NCBI GenBank assembly: GCA_026826555.1
Contig: JAKSZT010054308.1
Coordinates: 5,350,131-5,414,130 of the forward strand
Length of the DNA: 64,000 nt
Reading direction: 5' to 3'
Origin: Tolypeutes matacus
Taxonomy: Eukaryota; Chordata; Mammalia; Cingulata; Chlamyphoridae
Below, piece after piece: positions 1 through 13,000 of the stretch (the first letter of the stretch is position 1; each line of letters starts with the position of its first letter). Position numbers and translations under genes: made by a program. Under the pieces are notes generated by a model, which saw nothing but the letters and a program-made list of their open reading frames with translations, was not told the origin of the DNA and ran no database searches.

Positions 1-2240
1 CATTAGATTTAGGCAGGCACCAACTTATTTCTTCTTTATGCAGCATCTCCAGTGTACAGTTTAGGAGGCAGAGCCTGATGGCATGTAGGGTTGTTCTTTT
101 TTTTTTTTAAATGCAGGCAAAACCTAACAGCTCTGTGTGCTAGGTACAGGTGACTCTTTACCCTTTAAGCCTCTGCTATAAAGGGTAAAGAATTGGAGAG
201 CTCTAAAAGGTCAGATAGCATCTGCCCAGCCAGCAAAACATGCATAACAGAGTAGATATCATGCGACACCAACCCAGTCTCGGCCTGAGAAAACCACTAA
301 GCATTTGTATATCTAGCAGTCCTCAACTTCATATGTGTCTGCGACAGCATCTATAGACCTCCTATAGCAGTGAACAACAAATTGTTCATTGACTGTAGCT
401 GCAAGAGAGAGAAGAATGAAAAATGAACACAAAGCAGTATTTGCATCCCTCTTCTATCTAATTCTAAAGACTTTCTCCAAGCTAGTTCACCTTTCCTCCC
501 TCTTTCCTTCTTCTTTTCATAATTCTTTCAACCTATATTCCACATCTCCCCAAAGCCATGCCTCTACCAACAACATTTTATGCCACACTTCCTTCTACAC
601 CCACACAGAAAGTTCTAATGCATAGCTTGCTTGATGTTAAGAGCTGTTTCCTTTTTCAAGATGTTCAGCATCTCTAGGGTTTATTCCTTTCGTCACTACT
701 TCCACTTTTCCAAGGCTTTGATATAGTTTGAGATCCAGAGCCGGGTGATAACCTTGAGAAGGAGAGGGATTTTCCCCATGTTTTGTGTAATGTACATGTC
801 TCTTTTTCCAACTTCAGATCGAGTTTTTTTAAGAGTTCCTTCTAAAATTGTGCACAGAATGCACACTAAGTACAGAGAAAGGAATCATCTTTCCTAGCAG
901 AAATTCTCATCTTCCCTTGTCCAAAATTACATAGTGATATATCATCAAAGGCTCTCGTTACATCATGTGAGCTTTAATCTGTTATCTAAATAATTTTTAT
1001 TTTGATTCAGTATGGGTACATCACTGGGGTTTAATATTGAAAAAATTTCCAATGACATCATTTCAAAACAGATCATAACAGAAATTCATGACAAAGAACA
1101 AAGTGTGTTTTCCTGATAGAAAGTGAAATTCATTACCATCTAGGTTTTCTTAGAAATTTAAGTGTGCTTATTTCCTCAAGTCCCAGATATCTCTGGTGAT
1201 CAAAATGGAAGCAGAAACCCAGTCTTCCTGCTAGTCTCTGGCCAGAGACTTGGGATCCAAGAAAGCTTCATAAGTTTGTAGTAGCCAAGGTCTCCAACCT
1301 CTTGGTGCCCCAGATCTCATTCTAAGTCGTCCAATTCACCAAAAGCCAGCAGCAATAGCCATGGCAGCAGGAGAGCCTCCTCATTCAACTCTTTGAGAGG
1401 AGACTGTCTTAGCAACTGGTCTTCGAGGGCTTGTAAAAAAGTAACAGGACGCCAGGACCAGAAGCTACTCAGCAGAATGTTTTTTGTGTGACTAGAAAAC
1501 AAGTAAGTAAAAGACTCCTCCGATGTTTAACCTCTGTTTCTTCACATAGAATGCTGATAAACTGGGTGTTTCTCTTTTCTATAAGGTTGTTTCAATTCTG
1601 TATTTTGATAGTAATGCATCATAAACTGGTAGGTCCTTCATACAACTACTGGAATTTCTCAGGGGAAATGTCACCAGGTTATTGTCTCACTCTGCATAAA
1701 AGGGCAGAGAAAGACACAAAGCCCCACTGCAGGGTCTGGACTAAAGGAGGCTTGCTTACACCAATATTTCCAATTGTTTTTGTTGTTGTGGTGGTGGTGG
1801 TTTGGTGCACTAGAGATTATTAGAAGCTAGAGCAACGTGCCATAGTAAATTCAGGATGGGTGAAGGGTATGCCTTTATTCTGTAAAATGGAAGAAGACTG
1901 ACTGTAAAAGGAGAAGTGCAAAAGAAAAACTAGCATGATATAAGAACCCTTTTGGGCAGATCATTTTGAGGAAAGAATACTAATATTATTCCGTTAAAAC
2001 TGTCTATGACCAGGTAAGCCTTGGAAAATCTATGAGTACCTTCAGAACAATGGGTTATCCAGCTTAAAGATGTCTAATTGCAGTGGACATTGACCTCTCT
2101 ATCCAAATGATTCTCATTTCCTGAAAGTCCACTAGGACACTGCTCAGAGTAAAAACTTGGAAGTATACTGGAGAGCTTGTCTTTTACTCATTCTTACTTT
2201 GGCAGATATGGTTGGAGGGCACTAGATGTCCATGACTTAA
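1..2240. other. FCRL2 3' flank, no gene recognised
   Basis: Only short overlapping open frames and AT-rich unique-looking sequence are present, with a GGT-rich microsatellite near 1786-1803. No FCRL3 exon was recognised on either strand. Confidence 0.5.
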
Positions 2241-2244
2241 AAAC

Positions 2245-2965
2245 TTAAAACTTTATTTATTTATTCAAAAATTATTTACCTGAATGCCCACTACAAGCTA
2301 AATATTGTTTTAGGATGCACGGTAAACCAAAGAGACCAACATCTCTGTCTTCATGTTGCTTACTTTCTAGTTCTGGAGGCACATAAAGTAAACAGATAAT
2401 GCACAGTGTGCCAGATGGTGAGAAGTACTTTGGGGGGAAACAAAGCAGGGAAAGGAGACAGGAAGTTCAAGCAGGAAGTGTAGCAATGTTTAAAGGGTGG
2501 TCAGTGAAGATGTCACTGAGAAGATGAAATCTGAGATAAGATCTGAAGGGAGTGAGCAAGTGTCATATGAATATCTGGGGGGAAACTGGACCAGGGAGAG
2601 AGAGCAACAAGTGCAAAGACCCTGAGGTGGAAACAAGGAAGTACAAGATGCTGAGAATAGTCAAAGTAGAGTTAGCAAGAAGGAGAAGACATCAGAGAGT
2701 CAACAGGATCCGAAACACTCAGCGCTGTGTAGGTCATGAGGAGGACTTTGGCTCATACTTTGCATGAGATGAGAAGCCTCTGGAGGATTTTGAGCAGAAA
2801 ATCAACATGATCTGACTTGTAACCAAATTTCTCTGGCTTCTATTTTGAGAATAGAGTAAAGGGGGGTAAGAACAGAAGTGGGGAGGCCATTAGGAGGCTC
2901 CTGCAGTAACCTAGGCAAAAGGTGATGGGCTTGGGCATGGGGACAGCAGTGGAAGCAGTGGGAAG
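2245..2965. repeat. Ancient mammalian interspersed repeat (family not named)
   Basis: The segment follows the layout of a mammal-wide repeat with phrases such as GCAAAGACCCTGAGG, GGAGGATTTTGAGCAG and AACATGATCTGA. Related fragments appear at about 37555-37960, 49540-49620 and 57230-57420. I cannot assign the family without a library search. Confidence 0.5.
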
Positions 2966-3065
2966 TGATCAGAAAAGTAACATATCTTTCAGGAAGCACA
3001 ATGGTAATTGCTGAAAGATAATGAAAGATAAGAGTAAAGGATAAAAAAAAAGCCCCTAAAACTTT

Positions 3066-3240
3066 CATTATGCTTATTTTGTGCTAGGCATTTTTCTAAG
3101 ATTTGTATACATATTATCGCTTCTGATCTGTACATTGGTACTTATGAGGTAGGTAGTATTACTATTCCCACTTTATAGATAAAGAAAAGGGGACACAGAG
3201 AGGTTAAAAAACTTGACCAAAATCATACAGGTTTAGTCTT
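3066..3240 (-). repeat. MIR SINE fragment
   Basis: It reads GTGCTAGGCA, then GAGGTAGGTAGTATTACTAT and ACACAGAGAGGTTAAA, the reverse complement of the MIR consensus. Confidence 0.75.
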
Positions 3241-3290
3241 TAGACGTTAAGCAGTATAACTCCTGAGTTTGTGCTTTTAGTCATGAAACT

Positions 3291-3418
3291 GTCTTGTATC
3301 TCTTTTTTTTTTTTTTTTTTAACCGGGAGGTACCGGGGATCGAACCCCGGTCTCTCCATATGGTAGACGGATGCCGAACCTCTTGAGCCACATCCGTTTC
3401 CCAAGTCTTGTATCTCTT
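3291..3418 (-). repeat. tRNA-derived DAS-type SINE with 14-bp target duplication
   Basis: Poly(T), then ACCGGGAGGTACCGGGGATC and GAGCCACATCCGTTTCCC, the reverse complement of the xenarthran tRNA-derived SINE with B-box-like GATCGAACCCC. The flanks GTCTTGTATCTCTT at 3291-3304 and 3405-3418 are perfect target-site duplications. Confidence 0.9.
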
Positions 3419-3929
3419 AAGTAAAGAAGGCCTGCACTAAAGCAGTGGCAATGGGGAAGGGAAGGTGGGACTAAATGTAAGAAATAGAAGGCATAAAATC
3501 AGCAGGAAGTGGTGACTGACCAGATGTGGGACTGAAGGAAAACAAAGAATTCAGGATTATTTGTCGATTGCAGGGGCATTCTTGTCACTGAGTAACCAAA
3601 ACCAAGTGGTGAGATTGGGTCTTTCTTGACCATCTGCTCTCCTGTTTTCCTCCTGCATCCATGGCACTTCTCCTTAGAAGTCCCTCACGCACAGCCTGTG
3701 CATCAGTCTCTTGGGATCTCACCACAGAAACCCTGCAGTCAGTGCCCTGGGCATTCCTAGCCTTTAGAGCCAAGTATTCTGTGTCTCGCAGGGAATATTT
3801 CTCTACAGGGTGAAATAATTCACCCTCTGCCATCTACCTACTCACACTGGAATGACAACTTTGAGTGGATATAGCATTCTAGATGCAAAGTCTGTTTCTC
3901 TCAGACATGTGTAGACATTGGTTCATTGC

Positions 3930-5800
3930 CTGAATAGCAGATTAAACCAAAATGAGAATCAAATCAATACTTGAAGGATTAAATAAAACTATCTCCCTGG
4001 AATATAAAGACAGAGGATAATGGGATATAAATTTTGAAAGAAAACTTAAAAGACTATCAATTAGGGAAATTCATTATCTATTTTTTTAAAGGAACTGAGA
4101 AAAAAAAGAGTAGAGAGAGATTATAAGGAAAAAGTAATAAAAATATGATAGAAGAGAATCTTCCTGGACTGAAGAAAGATTTACGTCTTCAGAATTAAAA
4201 TGCCTACCACATCCTAGCAGTCATATTCTAACAAAAGGTCATAATTCTAAGATCAAAACATGAAAGGAAGGAAGGGAGGGAGAGGGGGAAGGAAGGAGGG
4301 AAGGAGGGAAAAAGAAAGACGGAGAGAGAGAGGAAAGAAAGAAAGAGAGAGAGAAAAGAAAGAGAAAAAGAGGAGGGAAGGGGGCGGAGGGAGGAAGGAA
4401 GGAAAGAAGGGGTCCTATAAGCCTTCAGACAGTGTGAGCCATTGGGAGGAAGTGAAAGTGAAAGCAATTTAACAAGAATTACTTAATTAGAGTGAAGTGA
4501 ATTAGACTGGCATCAGCCACCTCATCTGTAAGTAAAATGGAAGAAGGCAATGTAGCAGAGTTTATAAACTGGGGTGGCAAACAAATTATAAAATTAGAAT
4601 TTTATTCCTAGACAAATTGTTATGATTCTGAAAGGAGAGAATAACACTATTTCTAGATACAAAAGATACAGAAAGCATGTTATTCAAATATTCTTACTGC
4701 AAACACAAAAAGGCAAACCTCATAGATACGTTTCAGCAACTCCAAAAAATTAATTCAAGAAAATAAGAAAACACAGACCACAAGAAACATTGGGGACCAT
4801 AGAAATCAATATAACATACAACCAAGTTTAAATAATTGCTGACAAAGCAGATTAACTCTTGATTTTGATAGAAATGTATATATTTTTAATAATTAGAATT
4901 ACCCTTGAGTAAAATAAATAGAGGATAAAAAGCTTTCAATTACTAGGCAAAAAAAAAAAAAAATAGAGTGAAATATCAAATCAAATAGGTAAAATCCAGA
5001 AATAAAAAAAGAAAACATGGTAAATAGAAATTTAAAAAATAAGATGATAGGAATAAAAATAAATATATCATTATTGGCAACTTATCCTAGTTAGTACAGT
5101 AAACCTTTCTGTAAATAGACAGAAATTCTTGGTTTAAAACACACCTCGAGACATGAAATGCAATCCACACTGTTTAAAAAAAATTGTAAAATAAAATTGT
5201 GCTTAAATGGTTTAAAAGGAAATTACTATGCATACAAACAAGCAGGAAAATATGAGTCATAACAGAGGGGAAAATAATCAGAACTGACCAGAATGACAAA
5301 GATGATACAATTCGTAGACAAGGACTTTAAAATAGTTGTTCTAACTGTATTCAGTATGTTCAAGAAGCTAGAGGAAAGGCTGAACATGTTAAATAAAATC
5401 ATGAAAGATATTTTTAAAAACTCAATCAAAGCTAAGTGTCTGAGGTAGAAATTATACTGCATGAGACTAATGGCAGATTAGATATTGAAAACAAAAAGAT
5501 GAGTGAACTTGAAAATATAGCAATAGAAGTTATTCAAATGAAACCAAACATAAAAAGATTGAGAAAACACGAACACTGCATCAGTGGGCTATGGGATAAC
5601 TTTAAGTAGCTTAGTATATGTGTAATTAAAGTCCCTACAAGAAAGGTTAGGAGGACAGAAGAAATATTTGAAGAAAAAAATGATTAAAAACTTCCAAATT
5701 TGGTTGAAACTATAAAATCATAAATCTAAGAATCCAACAGATCCCAAACACATAGAGTAGGAAGAAAACTACACCAAGTTACAGCACAATCAAATTGCTT
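3930..5800. repeat. Degraded HAL1/L1-like sequence with purine-rich simple repeat
   Basis: A-rich sequence with L1 ORF1/HAL1-like phrases such as GGACTGAAGAAAGATTTACG and AAAACTTCCAAATTTGG. A (GGAA/GA)n purine tract lies at 4262-4410. Open frames here are by-products of the low-complexity tract. Confidence 0.5.
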
Positions 5801-6124
5801 TAAAGCAGTAATAATAATTGAATAATTATTATTTCAAAATAAGAATTTAAATAATAATTGTTGATTATTTTTCTGATGACTAAAAATTATTCTATGTAGT
5901 TTATAAAACACATTAAGTTCTTTCTGGGTAGAAATAATTCTACCAGTCACCTATGGCCTTTTTATTGCTATGGCAAGACAAAGAATTATATAAAATGGTG
6001 TATAAAAGGAGTGCCGTGGTAAAAATTCTGATAGTTGTCATTTGATCAGAGAGTCTCATTGCTTGTTTTTTGAACTTTCTTAGTACAGAGTTTGAGGTGG
6101 AGTGATAATTATGTATATTTTATA

Positions 6125-6350
6125 TAATGTACACTTATGCAGTGCTAGCTATATGCTAGACATGGTCCCAGGCAATTTAAAATACTTATTTAGTCCTCAC
6201 AATAATCCTGTGACTTTAAATGGTTTACCTCCATTTAAAGGTGAGGATACTGAGGCACAGAGAGGTTAAGTAGTTTGCTTAGGACTAGTGGGAGTGGAGT
6301 TGGGACACCACCCCAGGCAGTTAGCTCCAGAAGCCCATGCTCCTAATCCC
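6125..6350 (-). repeat. MIR SINE fragment in FCRL2 3' flank
   Basis: Contains TTTAGTCCTCACAATAATCC and ACTGAGGCACAGAGAGGTTA, MIR in reverse orientation. It may lie within the FCRL2 3' UTR. Confidence 0.75.
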
Positions 6351-6958
6351 AATACTATCCTTCCAATCAATGTGAAAATACTTAGCATTTCCAAGAAGAC
6401 ACGAAATCCCTTGTTAATTTGTTTAAATTGATGTAAATGCAAACATTCTTAATGCCTGGACAACATGGCAAGTTCACTCAGGCTGCTGTTCCTTCCCTCA
6501 AACCCAACCCTAAAGTTCTCACAAAAGCAAGAGGGGAATTCCATTTTGAAACTTTGAGGTACATGGGGAGGCAAAAGATGATTAATCGCCATGTGGGAGG
6601 GAAAGAACTTCCCAGAAATGGGTTCTATTCTCATTACCTCAGAGTAGGTGAAGGTGAGATCTTGTCTCTTTTGTTCATTCTTATTATCTCAGGTCTTTGC
6701 ACATTGATAGCTTAAGATATGATGTCAGAAATAATTTCCTTGCACCTCGCCTGGGATGTTGAAGCAGTTCAATAAATATTGAATAGATAAAAGAAAATAT
6801 TGAAGAAAGAACATAATGAGAACAGAAATTATGGCACAACATGGTTTGTCTAGAGTCCCTGAAACACATCCTGGCTATGAAATGTTATGAGAGTTGTGCA
6901 TTTTCATAAAGTTAATGGCAGTTCTTATTACTGGTCTTCCATTGTTCATTCATTATTA

Positions 6959-7024
6959 TTAGTCTTCCCCTCTGATTCCTCCAAGTGTTATCTTCTTCAC
7001 ATCAGAGTAGATCACTGAGGAGTC
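6959..7024 (-). CDS. FCRL2: FCRL2 exon 12: last coding exon with second ITIM and stop
   Basis: Acceptor CTCTCAG. It reads [12 protein letters not shown], then TLGGIRGED and TAA at 6961-6959. VIYSDV (Y507) is the C-terminal ITIM, as in human VIYSSVKKS. The human protein stops after KKS; here the frame runs on for about ten codons. The 3' UTR continues to lower coordinates, and I found no convincing nearby poly(A) signal. Confidence 0.87.
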   Translation of the reverse strand, partial: DSSVIYSDVKKITLGGIRGED

Positions 7025-10000
7025 CTGAGAGAGATACACAGGAGTAAGCACCTAAATGGGCTAGAGAAGGAATATGGTTGAGAGAGGTGAGATGAAGAAC
7101 TTCCAAGGAGTCTAGCTCACCTCATTCTCCAGAAATGTCCTTCCAGTGTTTGCTGTGGAAAGAAAAAACATACTGAGCTCTCAACTCCTATTTAGATGCC
7201 ATGCTCAGACTTTATGTCCCAAGGCATAGAATTACTCTGCCAAATATGTAGATTTCCATTTTCTTGGTGTCTTTCTGTAAAGTCTATCCATTAATTTTGC
7301 CTACTCTGATGTCCTCTCAGACACCACCTATCCTCTAAGTCCTCCACTAACACTTACTACCAAACCCTTCCACTTTCTGATGTGACTTCCATGGATTTTT
7401 TTACTTTTTTGGCTTTTCTGACCCTTACAATATCCTGCCAGGGCTTACTTTCCTGTCATTCTTCTATGTTTCTGTAGATAACCAACCACGTATGGTTCAC
7501 CACTCTATACAGAAGAAAACTGGAGGCACAGACAAGAGTGGATGGACCCTCAGTCACACAGCAGTTTCCCACAGAATCCAAGTCTGTCAGAAGAGGCTTC
7601 TCAGTGATATTTGCTTCTTTCTCCCTTCTTCCCAGGTGGGCATAATGAGACTGAATCCTCTTCCCTTCTCCTAACTGAAAATCTCTACCTAGAGTATGCT
7701 GGAAGATGAGCGTCCACTGGTACAGCAAGGATGTTTATATCTTTTCAATTCTGCTGGGCAGTCACAAGTAGAGAAGAATGATGGGAGCTGCAGCAGTACA
7801 ACCCTGAGCAGGCTTGCAGAAGACCCAGCTCCAGAGGCTGAGAGGAGTGTCTGGCTGACCATTGACCAGAAAATTGGTTAGGTTTTCGGCAGCCACTGGC
7901 TCCCTAGGAGACAGCCCCATAACACAGACCATGTGCTGGTTTGAAGCTGTATGTACCCCAGAAAAATATGTTCTTAAATCAAATCCATTCCTGTGGGTGT
8001 GAGCCCATTGTAAGTAGGACCTTTTGATGAGGTTACTTCTGTTAAGGTATGGCCCAGCCCAATCAGGTTGGGTCTTAATACTATTACTGGAGCCCTTTAT
8101 AAGTGGAATAAAATTCAGACAGAGAGAAAGTCACAAGAAGCAAGAAACTGAAATTCACCAGAAGCAGGAAGAGGCCGGAGAGGCCAGGAGAGGCCACCAC
8201 CTGCATTGCCACGTGACAGAGGATCCAAGGACCATTGCTGGCAGCCAGCCCCGGAATGCCACAGTATTCAGGGGGAAAGCATAGCCTTGATGATCCCTCC
8301 TTGGGACTTTCTTTTAACCTCAAAACTGTAAGCTATTAAATTCCTATTGTTTAACCTGACCCATTTCATGGTATTTGCTTGAGCAGACCAGAAAACTATA
8401 CAGGCTGAAGGCAGGTTTCAGGACTTCAAGGGCACTGGGGCAGCTTCTTGAAGGACATGGCTCTGCCTGCTGCAGAACTATCATCTCAGTTCTTGCAAAG
8501 TTACATGTTAAAGTGAAAATTCTCTAGATGCATCTAGATGCATTCAGTGACTCTTCCCATCATACCCAAGACAGCAGGTTCTTTTAAAAGTACCACAATG
8601 ACTCCAACTCAGGGAATTCCTGGCTCAATAATCCTCCCTTAACTTTAGATATTCTCACTCTTGCCTGTTTTCCCTGATTTTCCTCCCTTTGCCTTGTTTC
8701 CTAGATCTTCCCTGACTGTCTAGTCCTATCACAAAGAAGATTCAATGGACCTTTTATCTATTTTTTTTTTTAATTCAGCTTCTCCACAAGTACTGTCTCC
8801 AGATATCTCTTGCTCCCTCTTAGATTCACAGATTCCACATCAAGGCAAGTGATGTGATGAAGCCTCTATTGTACATGTGGAACTACAGGCTTCCATTTCC
8901 CTGGAAAGAGGTATCTGACAAGAACCAGTTTGCAGTTTCTCACCTGAGTCTTCTGTCTGTTGGATGCTCCAGACCTGGGAATAAGTCACATCCTCACCTA
9001 CAGGACCCACTGGAGGGAGAAGACAAGTTCACAGTTATCTGTGGCCAAGGGCTCAAATAAGGGCTCAAACTTCTTGATAACCATTCTCCCAATCCCAGCG
9101 TGATTCTAGGGGAGTTATTATTTATTGGGAGTGACTGAACCCCATGAGCTTGGGGTGGCTAGGAAACCAACCGAGCATCATTCATCTCATGGCCTTTCCC
9201 GCTGCTCAGTTCCAAAGCAGACTCACCATTGACATACTCTGGCTGCAGCTCTTCGAGCACTGTGAGTGGAGTGGGCTGGGTGTCCTCTTGAGGGTCTGGG
9301 CTGGGAAAGCCTCTATGAAAAGTGAACTAACTACATGATAATCCCAAGGGCAGTGAGTGAGAGCAGAGAGAAGAGACTGTGAAAGGAGGGTGTAAGAAAC
9401 CAGCCTGGTACCATTCTGCTTGGGCACTTTTATTGTCCTTTGTATAGACTGTCTGTGCTCTTTCAGGGTGTTACAAGATGAAACCAATTTTTCACTAAGG
9501 TGGGAGCCAGAGGTAAGTCACATAGCCACAAAGTATTTTCTTAATAGGGCAGCGACTGTGGTTTGGCAAATATTTTCTGTTCCTCATCTTTGTTTTTTTT
9601 GAAAGTTGTAAATAATACAATAATATTGTCCTAAGTTAATTTTTTTTCTCTTATAAACTCTCATAAAACTTCCCCTGCATCTTTCTCATTACGTTATATC
9701 TCTCTATCTTTTGTGTATTCTGTACATATTTTATATCCCCTTTAAGACAGTATATCCCTTGAGGAAATAAACTCCATTCTATGGATATTTTACCCCTTTA
9801 ATATCTAACAAAAACTTACTCTCATACATTTTGGATGACCAATAAATAATTCTGAATATATGAATTAGTAAGTAATTAAAACATATTTGCTACTATTCAA
9901 GATAACACCTAAGGCTGTGTGGATCATCCTGACAGTATCCTGACAGCACAAATATAAGGAAGTAGAGATATGAATAAGTATAATGGAAAGATACCACATA

Positions 10001-13000
10001 ATCAAATAGCCTTGAACTCTATGTACAAGTGGAGTAGAAATAAATATTTAAAGTTGTGAATAAGGGAGGTTTCTAGAGTTTGCAATTTTGAATAGGAAAA
10101 GTTCTCACCTGGGTGCATTAGTGGCAGAACTTCTTCCTGAAAAGCATATAAAGGAACATTCATTTCAGCAGAAGGTGCTTTATATCTCAAAACTTATACC
10201 TGACTTAACCTTGTGCAATCAGCTGGTAAGATACAAGACACAGAATAGGAATCCAACTGCATTTCATCCAAATGGATACCTCTTTATTCCAAAGTTTTTT
10301 GTTGAGTGTTCCATCCTCTTTTCCTATTGATTTGAAATTCCACTTGAAGCAGCAAACCCCACATGTATTGGTCTCTGTTTCTTGGTTTTCTATTCTGGTC
10401 TATTATCTCTTTGTTTATTCATGCTGTTTTAATCATTATAAAATATAATATCTTTTCATAGCTAGTGGCTCTAGTTCTATTTTACTGTTCTTTTATAGAC
10501 TTAACATGGCCATTCTTAATTCTTTAATGTTTTGATATCTGCAACACCCACTTTCTAGCAGTAGTCTTGGGTTTAGCTTGATGTTGACATTCACAACCCA
10601 ATAGTTAACCCCTTGTACCACTTAGCTTTGCAGACAGATGCATGAAAAAAACAGCACATCAGCATGGATATATCAGATGTGTCAGCAGAGGTAGTTTTCA
10701 TAGTGGTCCAGGAGCTCTTTTTTAACCCTCCCACTGACAGCTCAAGGAACATTAGATCATAGAGGGTCCACCCTGGTTCAAAAGACTCATTCTCCATAGG
10801 AATCACTACCTTTCATAACACCACGAACCTCTGAGTGTGGCTTCCAGAGGTCACCACTTCAAGGGAAATATACAAGGTAAGAGTCACATCACACTCAGGA
10901 ATGTTCCAGCTGTGCTTCCCATCAAACTTTATTATCCTGCTCAGAGTTCTTTCCATTTATATGTAGTTTATCAATCAGTCATAAATAATGTTGTTTGATA
11001 ACACAGCCAATATTCCAACTTTATCAGGCTTTCCAGTCAACAGTTCTAAAAAAGTTAACACAAGTTTATTTTCCCAAGGAGAAGGAGAAACTTTAGAATT
11101 AGCTTGTTTAGTCTACAAGGAAAGAAGAATGACCTCAGAATTTTCTACCATGCTGAAGTGTCATTCAGGCATAAAGGTAAGGGACAGACATTATCAAACA
11201 TGTATCAAATCAGTATCTATAATTCTAAAACTCCCTCTTGAAGAAAGCCTTTCTAAGGGCTCTCGAACAACAACAAAAATCAATATGTTGGCTCAAAAGA
11301 AATGTTCAAAGCTATTCCAAAAAGTAGATATGGTACAAATAATATTCACTGATCACAATGCAACAAACTGGAAATACATCATGCTTAATGGCAAAGCCCC
11401 AGGATATGTTTATCAATTGCAATTAAGGTGCCATACTAATGAAGGATGTTTATGTGGGAGATTGTGGGAGGTATGGGAGGTGGGGTGTATGGGAATCCCT
11501 ATATTTTTTGCGTAACATGTATGTAATCTAAGTATCTTTAAAAAAAATAAAAAATTAAAAAATTAAATTAAATTGAATTAAAAAGTGACGGTTGTACAAG
11601 TGGAAAAAACTGGAAATTCATAACAAAACTAAGAAAAAAATCTTGATATGCCTATCACTTATAATTTAAGGGAATTAAGTCTCAAACTGTTGATTACATA
11701 TAAAAACATGTCATAAAAATTAAAACAAATGAATTAAATATCCAATTCATTTGAAAGAATGAGACTAATAAAAACAGAAGAAAGTAATAAAAATAAAAGC
11801 AGAAATTCTAGAATGAGAAAGCAAAGCTGGCAGATCAAATAAATAATTCTAAGAGCTTTATTTTTTAATCAAAAGAATAAACCATTTGCCATACTATTTA
11901 AGGAAAAAAAAAAAAAAAGGAGCAAGCATGGAGCAATACCCACAGCACATGGGAGGTTAAAAGAGTCAGAAAAGACCACTTTGCTCAACTCTAAGTAAAT
12001 CAATTTGGATTCCTAGATAAATAGATGCTTTTCTAGGAAAATACACCAGAAAAAGAAAGAAGATATAAACAGTTTGTAACAGGCAGAATAGAGCATGTTA
12101 AGTTGAATTAACAAAAAAAGGCTCGAATTACAGTGATTTAAAAAACCACAAAGGTTTATTTCCCACCCATGCTAAACATCCATCATACATCTCCTAGGAG
12201 ACGAGTCACCGTGGTTACTAACAAGGCTGCACCATGTGCAGATGCCCTCACCTCAGCAAGCATTTCCACCATCATCAGCACTTGGGAAAATGACCTGGAA
12301 GATCAAGCCTTGACTCTTAAGTGCTTCCACCAGGAAATGATACAAAGCACTTCTGCTAACATTTCACGGACACATCGAACTTCAAGAAGACAAAAATGCA
12401 AACTTCCCATGTGCTCAGAAGCAAAGAAAAACTGGATATAGGTGAACATTAGCAATATCTCTCACAAGATTAGTTACAAGGGCAGAAATAGGGAAAGTTG
12501 TTTGAAGAGTTGCTCCTTCAAAACCCTGCCAGGCACTGACAATTTCACTGGGGAGTTCCAAAAAATCTTTAAAGAACAGGAAATTATATTGCTATGTAAA
12601 GTGATTAAGAACATATTAAAAGAAGGAAAAATTTGAACTTCATTTTGTGACGATAGAATAACATTGAATACAAACTCCCACAAAAAGCATAACAGAAAAC
12701 CAGGCAAATCCCACACATAAATATTGATGCAAATATTTTCAATAAAATGCTAGCTTATATTTAAAGAATGCATCACAAAAATTGGAGTTTTATCCAGAAT
12801 GCAAAGATTAGTCAATATTAGGTATTCTAGTAATATAATTCACTGATTTGATAGATGAAAAATAGAAATATTATATTATATGATATATGATTATCTCCAC
12901 TTGTAGTAACAAGATATTTAGCAAAAATTGAATTATCCTGAAGGATAGTCTTAATAAAATAAGAATTGCTAGAACTTTATTAAAAAGGAGTATTTGAATA

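Noticed and set aside
1317..1502. Minus frame with hydrophobic LLLPWLLLLAFG as an FCRL3 signal peptide
   Set aside because: No donor site in the right phase, no 21-bp second exon and no Ig exon nearby in transcription direction.
3300..3402. tRNA gene
   Set aside because: B-box and A-box-like motifs belong to a SINE with a poly(A) tail and target duplications; no cloverleaf is complete. The same holds for the other SINE copies.
4228..4472. Arg/Lys/Glu-rich and Ser/Leu-rich frames
   Set aside because: Both are translations of one purine-rich simple repeat.
10988..11515. 175-codon open frame as a gene
   Set aside because: Its end is the A-tailed 3' end of the same repeat family, and no domain or splice context supports a protein.
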